Of a stretch of 64,000 bases of DNA, positions 54,001-62,319 are shown piece by piece. Source of the DNA: an uncultured Eubacteriales bacterium (lineage in GTDB: Bacteria > Bacillota > Clostridia > Christensenellales > Aristaeellaceae). Location of the stretch: the NCBI GenBank assembly GCA_900316415.1, contig ONCV01000001.1, positions 62,001 to 126,000 of the forward strand, read 5' to 3'. Positions within the stretch are counted from its first letter, which is position 1. Every line of letters starts with the position of its first letter. Position numbers and translations under genes: made by a program. The notes beneath the pieces are model-generated. The model did no database searches. It worked only from the letters and a program-made list of their open reading frames with translations, and had not been told where the DNA came from.

Positions 54001-55533
54001 CACGTGGGCGTGGACCTGCCGGACCGGAACTGCCCGGACTGCGGGCAGCCCCTGACCAAGGATGGCTTCGACATCCCCTTCGAGGTATTCCTGGGATTCG
54101 AGGGAGACAAGGTGCCGGATATTGACCTGAACTTCTCCGGCGAGTATCAGAACCGGGCCCACCATTACGTGGAGGAGCTTTTCGGCCACGACCACGTGTT
54201 CCGGGCGGGAACCATTTCCGGCCTGGCGGAGAAAACTGCCTACGGCTACGCGCTGCACTATCTGGAGGACCGGGGCATTCAGGCCGGAAACGCGGAGAAG
54301 ACGCGCCTGGCGGAGGAATGCACCGGCGTCAAGCGGACCACGGGACAGCATCCCGGCGGCATGGTGGTCGTGCCGCAGGAATACGATATCTGCGAATTCA
54401 CGGCCGTCCAGCATCCCGCGGACGATCTGGAGAGCGATTTCACGACCACGCATTTCGATTTCAACTCCATGCATGACATCCTGGTGAAGCTGGACTGCCT
54501 CGGGCATGATGATCCCACCATGATGCATGAGCTGGAGATCCTGACGGGCGTGAACTTTCAGGAGGTGCCCCTGGACGATCCGGGGGTCCGGAGCCTGTTC
54601 ACCTCCCCCGCGGCGCTGGGGGTGACCACGGAGGACATTCTCTGCAACACGGGCACCTACGGCGTGCCGGAATTCGGAACGGAATTTGTCCGGGGCATGC
54701 TGCAGGACACCCAGCCCTGCACCATGGAGGAGCTGCTGCGGATTTCCGGCCTGAGCCACGGCACGGATGTATGGCTGGGCAACGCCAAGGACATCATCAA
54801 CGCGGGCATCGCCACCCTGAGCGAATGCGTCTGCTGCCGGGATGACATCATGAACTATCTGATGGACCAGGGCGTCAAGCCGAAGATGGCCTTCACCACC
54901 ATGGAAAGCGTCCGGAAGGGAAAGGGCCTGAAGCCGGAGATGGAGCAGGCCATGAACGAGGTGGGCGTGCCGGACTGGTTCAAGGACAGCTGCCGGAAGA
55001 TCAAATACATGTTCCCCAAGGGGCACGCGGTGGCCTATGTGACCATGAGCCTGCGGGTGGCCTGGTTCAAGCTCCACGAACCCCTGGCCTATTACTGCGC
55101 CTATTTCACCGTCCGGGGGGACGGCTTTGACGCCTCCACGATGATCCTTTCGCCGGACACCTGCCGCGAACGGATCCGGGAGATCCGGGCGATGGACAAG
55201 CCCAGCGCCCGGGACAAGGAGATTGCCACCTGCCTGGAGCTGGTGCTGGAGATGAACATGCGGGGCATCCGCTTCCTGCCGGTGGATCTGTACCGCAGCG
55301 AGGTGAACCGCTTTACAATCGAGGACGGAAACATCCGCTGCCCCTTCACCAGCCTGAGCGGGCTGGGGGAGAACGCGGCCATCCCCATCGTGGAGGCCCG
55401 GAAGCAGGGAGAATTCCTCTCCGTGGAGGATCTGCGGAAACGGGGCCGGGTCGGCACCGGAACCATCGAGCTGCTGCGGGCCCACGGCGCGCTGGAGGGA
55501 ATGAGCGAAACCAGTCAGCTGAGCATGTTCTGA
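51067..55533 (+). CDS. polC: DNA polymerase III PolC, Gram-positive type
   Basis: A 1488-residue replicative polymerase. Order: N-terminal region and OB fold (to about 390), PHP domain (HMHTNMSTMD) interrupted by a DnaQ-type 3'-5' exonuclease (Asp476 and Glu478 in VVLDFESTGLS, to about 640), rest of PHP, then palm with Asp1018 and Asp1020 in VPDIDLNFSGEYQ, a zinc knuckle just before it (CTRCHKG...CPDCGQ), fingers and C-terminal tail. The linker at residues 200-250 is Lys/Glu/Ala-rich. The frame is open back to 50584 inside ispG, but ATG 51067 is the expected start. Confidence 0.98.
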   Translation: MSYEDLITRIAREIPELAGKLSSPRVTYVKSLKKTYITFESAVLVGERQFLRLEGILKEVFPGQALAVRVVSPGLRDSFLADAGAYRSVLTDFLRRNYPGMKPWLDSVDWSCQGNRVTLTFPDEFSLDYTGKYNIANRLATAIREIFDAQVIVEATVAGNREARVARMRRERAESLLTVTRAEMAERYGTAYEPQKAPAAKKRAAGEKKETGDAVRRAEPEKKPEGKPGSALETGIPIPEMSDQSVNRPILGRSIAEQPTEIRGLTAESGLVTVQGDVFMLETKELKGGESLLVTFAVTDYTSSILCKTFLRYRARRGRKGEEESLPPITDEERKAVQDKVDRIRNGMNVRVRGECQYDNWSRELSIMIRDLVEMEKEERRDTAEEKRVELHMHTNMSTMDALTPVGDLIERAVKWGHPAVAVTDHGVLQSFPAAFRAAKGKIKLIPGCEGYLIDERDIVDRPDGRPYDGPIVVLDFESTGLSTATARIIEIGAVKLDKGTVVDEFEELVDPGEPLKPKITEVTGITDVMLSGKPTAEVLLPKLMEFIGDCPIAAHNSAFDGALLRAELKRLGRSYENPVLDTLTYARKLYPELKSFKLKNLCKHLGVSLKNAHRAVHDATATAHCLARMFEETRETRPEIETLTDLNEKLRGGAIGSSWHIILLAKNRQGLVNLNRLVSISHLEYFRRQPHMPRAVIQQHREGLILGSACEAGELFRAVLAGEPEEKLKEIASFYDYLEIQPIGNNAFLLREDYVKSEEDLRELNRAIVRLGEKMGKPVVATGDVHFLDPKDAVGRAIIQAGMDFPDADLQPPLYFKTTDEMLREFAYLGPEKAREVVIDNPRKIADMVEPISLFPKHPKGEDTFQPYWDDAEDNIQRMTWDTAEELYGSPLPKIVEDRLKKELKSIVGYGYCTLYNIAERLVSRSLQDGYLVGSRGSVGSSLVARMCGITEVNALPPHYRCTRCHKGFFDVDKSRYHVGVDLPDRNCPDCGQPLTKDGFDIPFEVFLGFEGDKVPDIDLNFSGEYQNRAHHYVEELFGHDHVFRAGTISGLAEKTAYGYALHYLEDRGIQAGNAEKTRLAEECTGVKRTTGQHPGGMVVVPQEYDICEFTAVQHPADDLESDFTTTHFDFNSMHDILVKLDCLGHDDPTMMHELEILTGVNFQEVPLDDPGVRSLFTSPAALGVTTEDILCNTGTYGVPEFGTEFVRGMLQDTQPCTMEELLRISGLSHGTDVWLGNAKDIINAGIATLSECVCCRDDIMNYLMDQGVKPKMAFTTMESVRKGKGLKPEMEQAMNEVGVPDWFKDSCRKIKYMFPKGHAVAYVTMSLRVAWFKLHEPLAYYCAYFTVRGDGFDASTMILSPDTCRERIREIRAMDKPSARDKEIATCLELVLEMNMRGIRFLPVDLYRSEVNRFTIEDGNIRCPFTSLSGLGENAAIPIVEARKQGEFLSVEDLRKRGRVGTGTIELLRAHGALEGMSETSQLSMF

Positions 55534-55639
55534 CCTCCCGGCAGGAATGCCGGAGCGGGGTGTCGAATAGGTTGATTATTCAGACGGGGCCGCTGCCCGG
55601 CGGAGCGGGCGGAGGCGCAGGGAAAGGAGGCGCGGAAGC

Positions 55640-55978
55640 GTGAAGAAAACGCTGAATTACCGGTTGTTCGGCTGGATGCTGGCGGCGGTGCTGGCGGTGT
55701 TCCTTGTGCTGTACGGAATCGCCTCCCATCAGCTCTCCTCCCGGCGGGAGGAGGAAACCGCCCTGCGGGCGACCCTGAACCGGCTGGAGGATGAGAACAA
55801 GGAGATGGACGCCCAGCTGAAGCTGGTGGACACGGAGGATTACATCGTCTCCAGCGCCATGAACAATTTCGCGTTCATGAACCGGAACGATCTGCGGTTT
55901 CAGTTCACCAATCCGGAGGCGCTTTACGCCTATACGGAGGAGGAGCTGGAGATCCTGATGGCCGAAACGGCGGAGTGA
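55640..55978 (+). CDS. DivIC/FtsB-like septum protein
   Basis: A 112-residue bitopic protein: one membrane helix at about 12-28, then a coiled coil (SSRREEETALRATLNRLEDENKEMDAQL) and a short globular end, the layout of septum-formation initiators DivIC/FtsL/FtsB. GTG start eight bases after AAGGAGG. The preceding 106-base gap holds a small hairpin (CCGGCA-GGAA-TGCCGG, 55538-55553) after polC. Confidence 0.8.
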   Translation: MKKTLNYRLFGWMLAAVLAVFLVLYGIASHQLSSRREEETALRATLNRLEDENKEMDAQLKLVDTEDYIVSSAMNNFAFMNRNDLRFQFTNPEALYAYTEEELEILMAETAE

Positions 55979-56072
55979 GGCCTTGCCGCGCCGCGGGAAT
56001 CCCCGGCGGGAATTCCGCTTCCGGACGGACGCAGAGGAACCGGGAATCGCAATACGCTCACAGGAGGATTCC

Positions 56073-56990
56073 ATGCAGAAAGTCGCGGTGATCGGAATCG
56101 GATCCAATTCGGTGCGAATGCTGGTTGCGGAGGTGGAGGAGGACGGCTTCCGCCGCCTGACCCGGGACCGGGAGGGCACCCGCCTGTTTGCCGGGCTGGA
56201 TGCGCGGAAAAACCTGAGCCGGGACAGCATGGAAAAGACTGCGGCGGCCGTGGAACGGATGGCGGCCTCCGCGGGAAGGATCGGCTGCGACCGGCTGCAT
56301 ATCTTTGCGACCAGCGCCTCCCGGGATGCCCGGAACGGGGCGGAGTTTCTGGAATTGCTGCGCCGCAGGACCGGAGTTCAGCCGGAGATTATCTCCGGCG
56401 AGGAGGAGGCGGCCCTCAGCTTTCTCGGCGCCACGGACATCGCGCCGGCGGGGGAGCCCTGCGGCGTGGTGGATATCGGCGGAGGCAGCACGGAGCTGGT
56501 GATCGGGCAGGGGGCCCGGATCGACCTGGCGATTTCCTGCCAGATGGGGGCTGTGCGCCTGTATAACCTGCTGGAGATTACCCGCAGGGAGGATATGCCC
56601 GCGGTGGAAGCCGCGGCGGGAGAAATTCTCAAAGACAAGTGGAATACGCTGCAGACGCCGCCCGTACCCGGGTTCTGGATTGGGACGGGCGGCACTTTTA
56701 CCGCCCTGGCCGCCCTGTCCCGGGGCGTGCACTGGACGGACCGGACCTTCATGCACGGCACCCGGCTCCGCGCGGAACGGATCCGGGAGATCGGGGAGAA
56801 CCTGGCGGACATGACCCCGGAGGAGCGGCTGAAGCTGGAGGGCCTCCAGCCCAGCCGGGCGGATATCGTGGTGCACGGCATCTGCATCCTGCTGGCGGTG
56901 ATGCGGCATCTGGGGGCGGAGGAGATTACCGTCAGCGAGTACGGCAATCTGGACGGGTACCTGCGGAAGCATTACTACGGGGAAACCTGA
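56073..56990 (+). CDS. Ppx/GppA-type phosphatase
   Basis: A 305-residue ASKHA-fold hydrolase of exopolyphosphate or guanosine pentaphosphate. Phosphate loops: VIGIGSNSVRMLVAEVE at the N-terminus and VVDIGGGSTELVIG in the middle, with SGEEEAALSFLGA between. It has only the two-domain core (E. coli Ppx is about 510 residues). CAGGAGG lies five bases before ATG 56073. Placed after a divIC-like gene, as in other Firmicutes. Confidence 0.92.
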   Translation: MQKVAVIGIGSNSVRMLVAEVEEDGFRRLTRDREGTRLFAGLDARKNLSRDSMEKTAAAVERMAASAGRIGCDRLHIFATSASRDARNGAEFLELLRRRTGVQPEIISGEEEAALSFLGATDIAPAGEPCGVVDIGGGSTELVIGQGARIDLAISCQMGAVRLYNLLEITRREDMPAVEAAAGEILKDKWNTLQTPPVPGFWIGTGGTFTALAALSRGVHWTDRTFMHGTRLRAERIREIGENLADMTPEERLKLEGLQPSRADIVVHGICILLAVMRHLGAEEITVSEYGNLDGYLRKHYYGET

Positions 56991-57042
56991 AGGCGTTTCC
57001 CGCCGGCACCCTCCGGCGGACGGAAGAAGGGGGCGGCGGAGC

Positions 57043-57071
57043 TTGCAATTTTGCGCGCTGTAGCTTATAAT
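57043..57071 (+). promoter_or_regulatory. degV promoter
   Basis: TTGCAA (57043-57048) and TATAAT (57066-57071), 17-base spacing, 59 bases before the start. A small hairpin CGCCGG-CACCCT-CCGGCG (57001-57018) precedes it and may end the ppx transcript. Confidence 0.85.
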
Positions 57072-57130
57072 TTACATAGATATGGCCTCGGCAGGACTGA
57101 TTTGATCTTCAAGCAGGGGAGGATGCGGGG

Positions 57131-58000
57131 ATGGACTATGTATTCATGATGGACAGTGACAGCGATCTGCCCTATGATCTGAAAGTGAAATATGATATTC
57201 CGGTGGTCTACATGCCCTATGCGCTGGACGGGAAGGAATACTTTGACGACCTGGGCCAGACGCTGGACCACAAAAGCTACTTTGACAGGATGCGCCAGGG
57301 CGCGGTGCCGGTGACGTCCGCGCTGAACGAGGAAACCTATACGGAATATTTCGAGCCGATTCTGAAGGAGAAGGATCTGCTGTTCGTGGCATTTTCCAGC
57401 AAGCTGAGCTGCACCATTCAGGCGGTCTACGCCACCCGGGAAAAGCTGCTGAAAAAATATCCGGAGCGGAAGTTCATCGTGGTGGACACCCTGTCCATCT
57501 CCATGCCGCTGACGCTGCTGGCGCTGAAGGCCCATGAGATGTACCGCGGCGGTGCGCCCATCGAAGAGGTGGCGGACTGGCTGGAGAAAAACAAGCTGCG
57601 CGCCCAGGGCTGGTTCACGGTGGACGACCTGAAGTATCTGAAGCGCGGCGGCCGCATTTCCCCGTCGGCGGCGGCCTTCGGAACGATGCTGGACATCAAG
57701 CCCGTGATCACCGAGGCCCGGGACGGCACGCTGCAGAGCGTGGACAAGGTCCGCGGAAGGAAAAAGGCGCTGAAGATCCTGGTGGACAAAATGATGGAAA
57801 ACGAGCCGGATCCGAAGGAGAGCCCTGTGGTCATTCTGCATGCCGACGCCCCGGAGGACGCGAAGGAGCTGAAGGAGCTGGCGCTGCAGCGGATGCCGGA
57901 GCTGGAGATCCGGATCGACAACGTGGGCCCCGTCATCGGCGCCCACTGCGGGCCGGGAACCCTGGCCATCACCTTCCTGGGGAAGGAAAGAACGGTCTGA
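57131..58000 (+). CDS. DegV family fatty-acid-binding protein
   Basis: A 289-residue DegV (FakB-like) protein. FakB proteins hold a fatty acid for phosphorylation by FakA. Motifs: MMDSDSDLPYD at the N-terminus, VPVTSALNEETYTEYF, FSSKLSCTIQA, the DLKYLKRGGRIS stretch and the late GPVIGAHCGPGTLAITF. Own promoter and terminator. No fakA is seen in the window. Confidence 0.94.
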   Translation: MDYVFMMDSDSDLPYDLKVKYDIPVVYMPYALDGKEYFDDLGQTLDHKSYFDRMRQGAVPVTSALNEETYTEYFEPILKEKDLLFVAFSSKLSCTIQAVYATREKLLKKYPERKFIVVDTLSISMPLTLLALKAHEMYRGGAPIEEVADWLEKNKLRAQGWFTVDDLKYLKRGGRISPSAAAFGTMLDIKPVITEARDGTLQSVDKVRGRKKALKILVDKMMENEPDPKESPVVILHADAPEDAKELKELALQRMPELEIRIDNVGPVIGAHCGPGTLAITFLGKERTV

Positions 58001-58031
58001 ACGAAGGACGGAAGCCGGCGGCGAACGCGTG

Positions 58032-58061
58032 AAAAGCGGATGCCGCCGCTTTTTTTTTTTT
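58032..58061 (+). terminator. degV terminator
   Basis: AAAAGCGG and CCGCTTTT arms around ATGCCG, followed by an unbroken T-run of about a dozen. Confidence 0.93.
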
Positions 58062-58159
58062 GCGCGCCGGGCGGGGGAGAACGCAGCCGGCCGCCGGGGA
58101 CGGACGCCTTCCGGAGCGGAAACCAGGCTGTATTTATGATGTTTTTCGGCGGGAAAATG

Positions 58160-58188
58160 TTGAACGCGGCGCAATCGCCTGATAAAAT
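58160..58188 (+). promoter_or_regulatory. opp operon promoter
   Basis: TTGAAC (58160-58165) and TAAAAT (58183-58188) with 17-base spacing and extended TG, about 105 bases before oppB. The leader shows no structure I recognise. Confidence 0.78.
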
Positions 58189-58292
58189 ATCGGAAAGTTA
58201 CTGTCCGTACCGGATTCGGAAAGGATGCCGCCGCCTGCCCGGCGGAGGCCGGACGGAATCTGTGTGATTATCTTGTGAGCGGGTGAGAGAAA

Positions 58293-59207
58293 TTGGCAAA
58301 ATTCGTGATACGGCGGGTTCTCGCGGCCCTGCTGACCCTGTTTGTGATTGCCACGATCACGTTCTTCCTGATGAACATGATTCCGGGCGGCCCCTTCAAC
58401 ACGGAGCGCGCCAGCGCGAGCACCGTCGCGATGATGGAAAGCAAATACGGGCTCGACAAGCCGCTGCTGGAGCAGTACTGGATGTACCTGAAGCGCCTGG
58501 TTCAATTCGACCTGGGCGACAGTTACAAGCGGATCGGCTTTTCCGTGAACCAGATTCTGGGCGAGAAGTTCCCCGTGTCCGCCGGCGTCGGCGCGGTGGC
58601 GATTCTGCTCTCGGTGCTCATCGGAATTCCGGTGGGGATTATCGCGGCGTTCCGGCATAACAAGCCCCTGGACCGGATCGTCATGTTCATCGCCAACCTG
58701 GGAATCGCCGTGCCGAACTTCGTCATGGCAACCGCCCTGCTGTTCTTCTTCGGCGTGCATCTGGGCTGGCTTCCCACCCTGGGCCTGAAGTCCTGGCAGC
58801 ATTATATCATGCCCTCCCTGGCGCTCTCCTTCAACCCCATGTGCTACATCGCCCGGCTGATGCGCTCGAGCATGCTGGATGTGCTCCGGCAGGATTATAT
58901 CCGGACGGCCCGCGCGAAGGGCATGAAGGAAAAGACGGTGCTTTTCAAGCACGCGCTGCGCAACGCGGTGCTTCCGGTCGTGACCTATCTGGGGCCCCTG
59001 ACTGCGGGCATCCTGACCGGCGGATTCGTGATTGAAAAGATCTTCACCATCCCCGGCATGGGCAAGTTCTTTGTGGAATCCATCAACAACCGGGACTATC
59101 CCCTGATCATGGGGGTCACGATCTTCTATTCCGCCCTGCTGGTTCTGATGAACCTGATTGTGGATCTGCTGTACGGCGTGATCGACCGGCGGATCAAGTA
59201 CGAGTGA
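58293..59207 (+). CDS. oppB: Oligopeptide ABC transporter permease OppB
   Basis: A 304-residue permease with six membrane helices. BPD_transp_1 signature at the C-terminal half: YIRTARAKGMKEKTVLFKHALRNAVLPVVTYLG, the EAA loop contacting the ATPases. N-terminus KFVIRRVLAALLTLFVIATITFFLMN is typical of OppB/DppB. TTG start; ribosome site weak (GGGTGAGAG). Confidence 0.95.
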   Translation: MAKFVIRRVLAALLTLFVIATITFFLMNMIPGGPFNTERASASTVAMMESKYGLDKPLLEQYWMYLKRLVQFDLGDSYKRIGFSVNQILGEKFPVSAGVGAVAILLSVLIGIPVGIIAAFRHNKPLDRIVMFIANLGIAVPNFVMATALLFFFGVHLGWLPTLGLKSWQHYIMPSLALSFNPMCYIARLMRSSMLDVLRQDYIRTARAKGMKEKTVLFKHALRNAVLPVVTYLGPLTAGILTGGFVIEKIFTIPGMGKFFVESINNRDYPLIMGVTIFYSALLVLMNLIVDLLYGVIDRRIKYE

Positions 59208-59221
59208 GGAGGCGGAGAGAA

Positions 59222-60268
59222 GTGGCAGACGAAAATAGAAAAGCTTTGGATCTTCCGCCCAAGCCGGTTCTGGATCCGTTCAAAATCAAGCTGACTCCCG
59301 AGATGATGATTCCCGCGACCAAGGAGGAGCGGGAACAGCTGATCATGATGCGGGAATCCACCACCTACTGGAAGGACGCGATGCGCCGGTTCCGGGCCAA
59401 CAAGGTGGCCATGATCAGCCTCGGCGTCATCATCGTGATCTTCCTGTTCGCCTTTATCGGGCCGCTGCTGATGCCCTATACCTATGACCAGCAGCTGCGG
59501 GGCCACGAACGGCTGGCTCCGGTGATCAACAGCGAGTTCTTCCACCCCTTCGGCACGGACAATCTCGGCCGGGATCTCTGCGTGCGCGTCATGATCGGCA
59601 CCCGGATCTCCCTGGTCATCGGCGTGGTTTCCACCCTGTTCATCGTGGTGATCGGCGTGCTGTACGGCGCGGTCTCGGGATTCGTCGGCGGCATCACGGA
59701 CAACATCATGATGCGCATCTGCGAGATCATCTACTCCATTCCGACGGTGCTGATCATCATTCTGCTGAACATCGTGCTGAAGGAGCCGCTGCAGCGGTTC
59801 TTTGATTCCGGCCATCTGGCCGCGCTCAGCTCGGTGGGCACCGGCCTGATCTGCATTTTCGTCACCTTCGCGCTGCTCTACTGGGTCAGCATGGCGCGGA
59901 TGGTCCGCGGCGAGATCCTGGCGCTGAAGGGCTCGGAATACGTGACCGCGTCCCGGGCGCTTGGCGCCCGCGGCGGATGGATCATCCGGAAGCACCTGGT
60001 GCCGAACTGCATCGGAACCGTGGTGGTGACGACCACCTTCCAGATTCCGTCCTCCATCTTCACGGAATCCTTCCTGAGCTTTATCGGCCTGGGCGTCAGC
60101 GCCCCGATGGCTTCCCTGGGCTCGCTGGTGAACGACGCGCTGAACGGCTTTCAGACCGCGCCGTACCGCCTGTTTATCCCGGCCACGGTGCTGGCGCTGA
60201 TCATCCTGGCCATGAATCAGCTGGGCGACGGCCTGCGGGATGCGCTGGATCCCAAGATGAAGAACTGA
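59222..60268 (+). CDS. oppC: Oligopeptide ABC transporter permease OppC
   Basis: A 348-residue permease with a 55-residue cytoplasmic lead before TM1, as in OppC. The lead has YWKDAMRRFRANKVAMISLGV; HPFGTDNLGRDLCVRVMIGTRISLVIG and the EAA region EYVTASRALGARGGWIIRKHLVPN follow. GTG 59222 lies nine bases after GGAGG; an earlier GTG at 59204 overlaps the oppB stop but lacks a site. Confidence 0.95.
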   Translation: MADENRKALDLPPKPVLDPFKIKLTPEMMIPATKEEREQLIMMRESTTYWKDAMRRFRANKVAMISLGVIIVIFLFAFIGPLLMPYTYDQQLRGHERLAPVINSEFFHPFGTDNLGRDLCVRVMIGTRISLVIGVVSTLFIVVIGVLYGAVSGFVGGITDNIMMRICEIIYSIPTVLIIILLNIVLKEPLQRFFDSGHLAALSSVGTGLICIFVTFALLYWVSMARMVRGEILALKGSEYVTASRALGARGGWIIRKHLVPNCIGTVVVTTTFQIPSSIFTESFLSFIGLGVSAPMASLGSLVNDALNGFQTAPYRLFIPATVLALIILAMNQLGDGLRDALDPKMKN

Positions 60269-60282
60269 GGGAGGCCTGGAGC

Positions 60283-61281
60283 ATGAGTGAGCATTTGCTG
60301 GAGATCGAGGACCTGAAGGTCTCCTTCTTTACCCCCGCGGGGGAGGTCAAGGCCGTCAACGGCGTGACCTATTCCCTGGATGAGGGACGGGTGCTGGGCA
60401 TCGTCGGCGAGTCCGGAAGCGGAAAAAGCGTTTCCGTCAGCGCGCTGATGCAGCTGCTTGTTTTCCCCGGCCGCGTGGTCGGCGGGAAGATCACCTTCGA
60501 CGGCCGGGACATTCTGGCCATGAACAGCGAGGAAATCCAGACCGTCCGCGGGAAGGAAATCGGCATGATCTTCCAGGACCCCATGACGAGCCTGAACCCG
60601 GTTTACACCATCGGCGAGCAGCTGATCGAGACCCTGCGCCGCCATACGGACATGTCCCGGAAGGAAGCGTGGAACCGGAGCGTGGAAATGCTGAAGCTGG
60701 TCGGCATCAACAACCCGGAGCAGCGGATGAAGCAGTATCCCCACGAGTTTTCGGGCGGAATGCGGCAGCGGGCGATGATCGCCATGACGCTGCTGTGCAA
60801 TCCGAAGCTGCTGATCGCGGACGAGCCGACCACGGCCCTGGACGTGACCATCCAGGCGCAGATCCTGGAGCTGATGAAGAGCCTGCGCGAAAAGATCAAC
60901 GCCGCGATCATCATGATCACCCACGACCTGGGCATTGTCTCCGACATCTGTGACGAGGTCATCGTCATGTACGCGGGGCGCATCGTGGAGCGGGGCCTCA
61001 TCGACGATATCTTCTACCGGCCCGCGCATCCCTATACCCAGGGCCTGCTTCGCTGCCTGCCGAGGCTGGACAGCGACGGCAGCAAGCCGCTGGAGCCGAT
61101 TGAGGGGACGCCGGTGGACCTGCTGGCCCTGCCGAAGGGCTGCGCGTTCGCGCCGCGCTGCGAAAAATGCCTGAAGGTCTGCCTGCAGCATCAGCCGCCG
61201 GTTTACGAGGTCGGGGAGGGCCATACGTCCGCCTGCTGGCTTCACGCGCTGGAACAAACCGGGGAGGTGCAGGAAAAATGA
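60283..61281 (+). CDS. oppD: Oligopeptide ABC transporter ATPase OppD
   Basis: A 332-residue ATPase. Walker [10 protein letters not shown] loop [15 protein letters not shown], signature [12 protein letters not shown], Walker [15 protein letters not shown] and a C-terminal oligopeptide-transporter extension with the Cys cluster [14 protein letters not shown] that binds an iron-sulfur cluster in characterised members. ATGA overlap with oppF. Confidence 0.97.
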   Translation: MSEHLLEIEDLKVSFFTPAGEVKAVNGVTYSLDEGRVLGIVGESGSGKSVSVSALMQLLVFPGRVVGGKITFDGRDILAMNSEEIQTVRGKEIGMIFQDPMTSLNPVYTIGEQLIETLRRHTDMSRKEAWNRSVEMLKLVGINNPEQRMKQYPHEFSGGMRQRAMIAMTLLCNPKLLIADEPTTALDVTIQAQILELMKSLREKINAAIIMITHDLGIVSDICDEVIVMYAGRIVERGLIDDIFYRPAHPYTQGLLRCLPRLDSDGSKPLEPIEGTPVDLLALPKGCAFAPRCEKCLKVCLQHQPPVYEVGEGHTSACWLHALEQTGEVQEK

Positions 61282-62261
61282 GCCAGGCTCCGCTTTTTGA
61301 AGCCCGCCATATCGTGAAAAACTTTGAGGTCGGCGGGAACCTGTTCAGCAAGCCCCGGATCGTTCACGCGGTGGACGATGTGTCCTTCACGATCGGAAAG
61401 GGCGAAACCTTCGGCCTGGTCGGGGAGTCCGGCTGCGGAAAATCCACCGTCGGCCGCACGATTCTCCGCCTGCACGAGCCCACCTCCGGCCAGATTCTGC
61501 TGGACGGGGAGGATATCACGCATGTGAACATGCGCCCCTACCGGAAACGGATGCAGATCGTTTTCCAGGATCCCTACGCTTCCCTGGACCCGCGGATGAC
61601 CGTCGGCGACATCGTGGGAGAGCCGCTGGACATTCAGGAGGTCTGCAAATCCCGGGAGGAACGGAACGAGCGGATCCTGGAGCTTCTGAACCTGGTCGGC
61701 CTGAACAGCGAGCACATGAACCGCTATCCCCATGAGTTTTCCGGCGGCCAGCGCCAGCGGGTTTCCATCGCCCGGGCCATGGCGCTTCACCCGGATTTCA
61801 TGGTGTGCGACGAACCGATCTCCGCCCTGGATGTCTCGATTCAGGCCCAGGTGATCAATATGCTGATGGAGCTGCAGCAGAAGCTGGGCATGGCGTATCT
61901 CTTCATCGCGCATGACCTGAACGTGGTCCGGCATATTTCCCACCGGGTCGGCGTCATGTACCTGGGCAGCCTCGTGGAGGTCTGCGACGCCGACAGCCTG
62001 TACCGGAACCCCATGCATCCCTATACCCAGGCGCTGCTTTCCGCGATTCCGATTCCGGATCCGGAGGTCAGCCGCCGCCAGAAGCGGGTCGTGCTGGAGG
62101 GCGATGTCCCCAGCCCCATCAACCCGCCGAAGGGCTGCAAGTTCCATACCCGCTGCCCCTATGCCACCGAGCGGTGCCGGCAGGAGAGGCCGGAGACCGT
62201 CACGGTCGCTCCCGGCCATACCTGTGCCTGCCACAAGGTGCAGGAGGAGCTGGGGCTCTGA
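61278..62261 (+). CDS. oppF: Oligopeptide ABC transporter ATPase OppF
   Basis: A 327-residue partner ATPase. Walker A GESGCGKS, signature [15 protein letters not shown], Walker [14 protein letters not shown] and the C-terminal motif [15 protein letters not shown]. Pairs with OppD to drive the permeases. Confidence 0.97.
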   Translation: MSQAPLFEARHIVKNFEVGGNLFSKPRIVHAVDDVSFTIGKGETFGLVGESGCGKSTVGRTILRLHEPTSGQILLDGEDITHVNMRPYRKRMQIVFQDPYASLDPRMTVGDIVGEPLDIQEVCKSREERNERILELLNLVGLNSEHMNRYPHEFSGGQRQRVSIARAMALHPDFMVCDEPISALDVSIQAQVINMLMELQQKLGMAYLFIAHDLNVVRHISHRVGVMYLGSLVEVCDADSLYRNPMHPYTQALLSAIPIPDPEVSRRQKRVVLEGDVPSPINPPKGCKFHTRCPYATERCRQERPETVTVAPGHTCACHKVQEELGL

Positions 62262-62270
62262 TTCCATGAA

Positions 62271-62296
62271 GTAAAACGTCCTCCGAGACGCTTTAC
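62271..62296 (+). promoter_or_regulatory. Hairpin before oppA with anti-ribosome-site loop
   Basis: GTAAAACGTC and GACGCTTTAC pair (one mismatch) around loop CTCCGA. With the stem-edge C, CCTCC at 62280-62284 is complementary to GGAGG at 62308-62312, the oppA ribosome site. The hairpin could protect a processed oppA message or, by a loop contact, tune its translation. Confidence 0.5.
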
Positions 62297-62319
62297 AATA
62301 AAAGTAAGGAGGTTTTTCC

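Noticed and set aside
55561..55567. TGTCGAA, a match to the Spo0A box, before the DivIC-like gene
   Set aside because: A single 7-mer is expected several times by chance in 64 kb on two strands, and no second box or sporulation gene is near.
62294..62299. TACAAT as the -10 of a separate oppA promoter
   Set aside because: No -35-like hexamer at 16-18 bases upstream; the position is the 3' arm of a hairpin.
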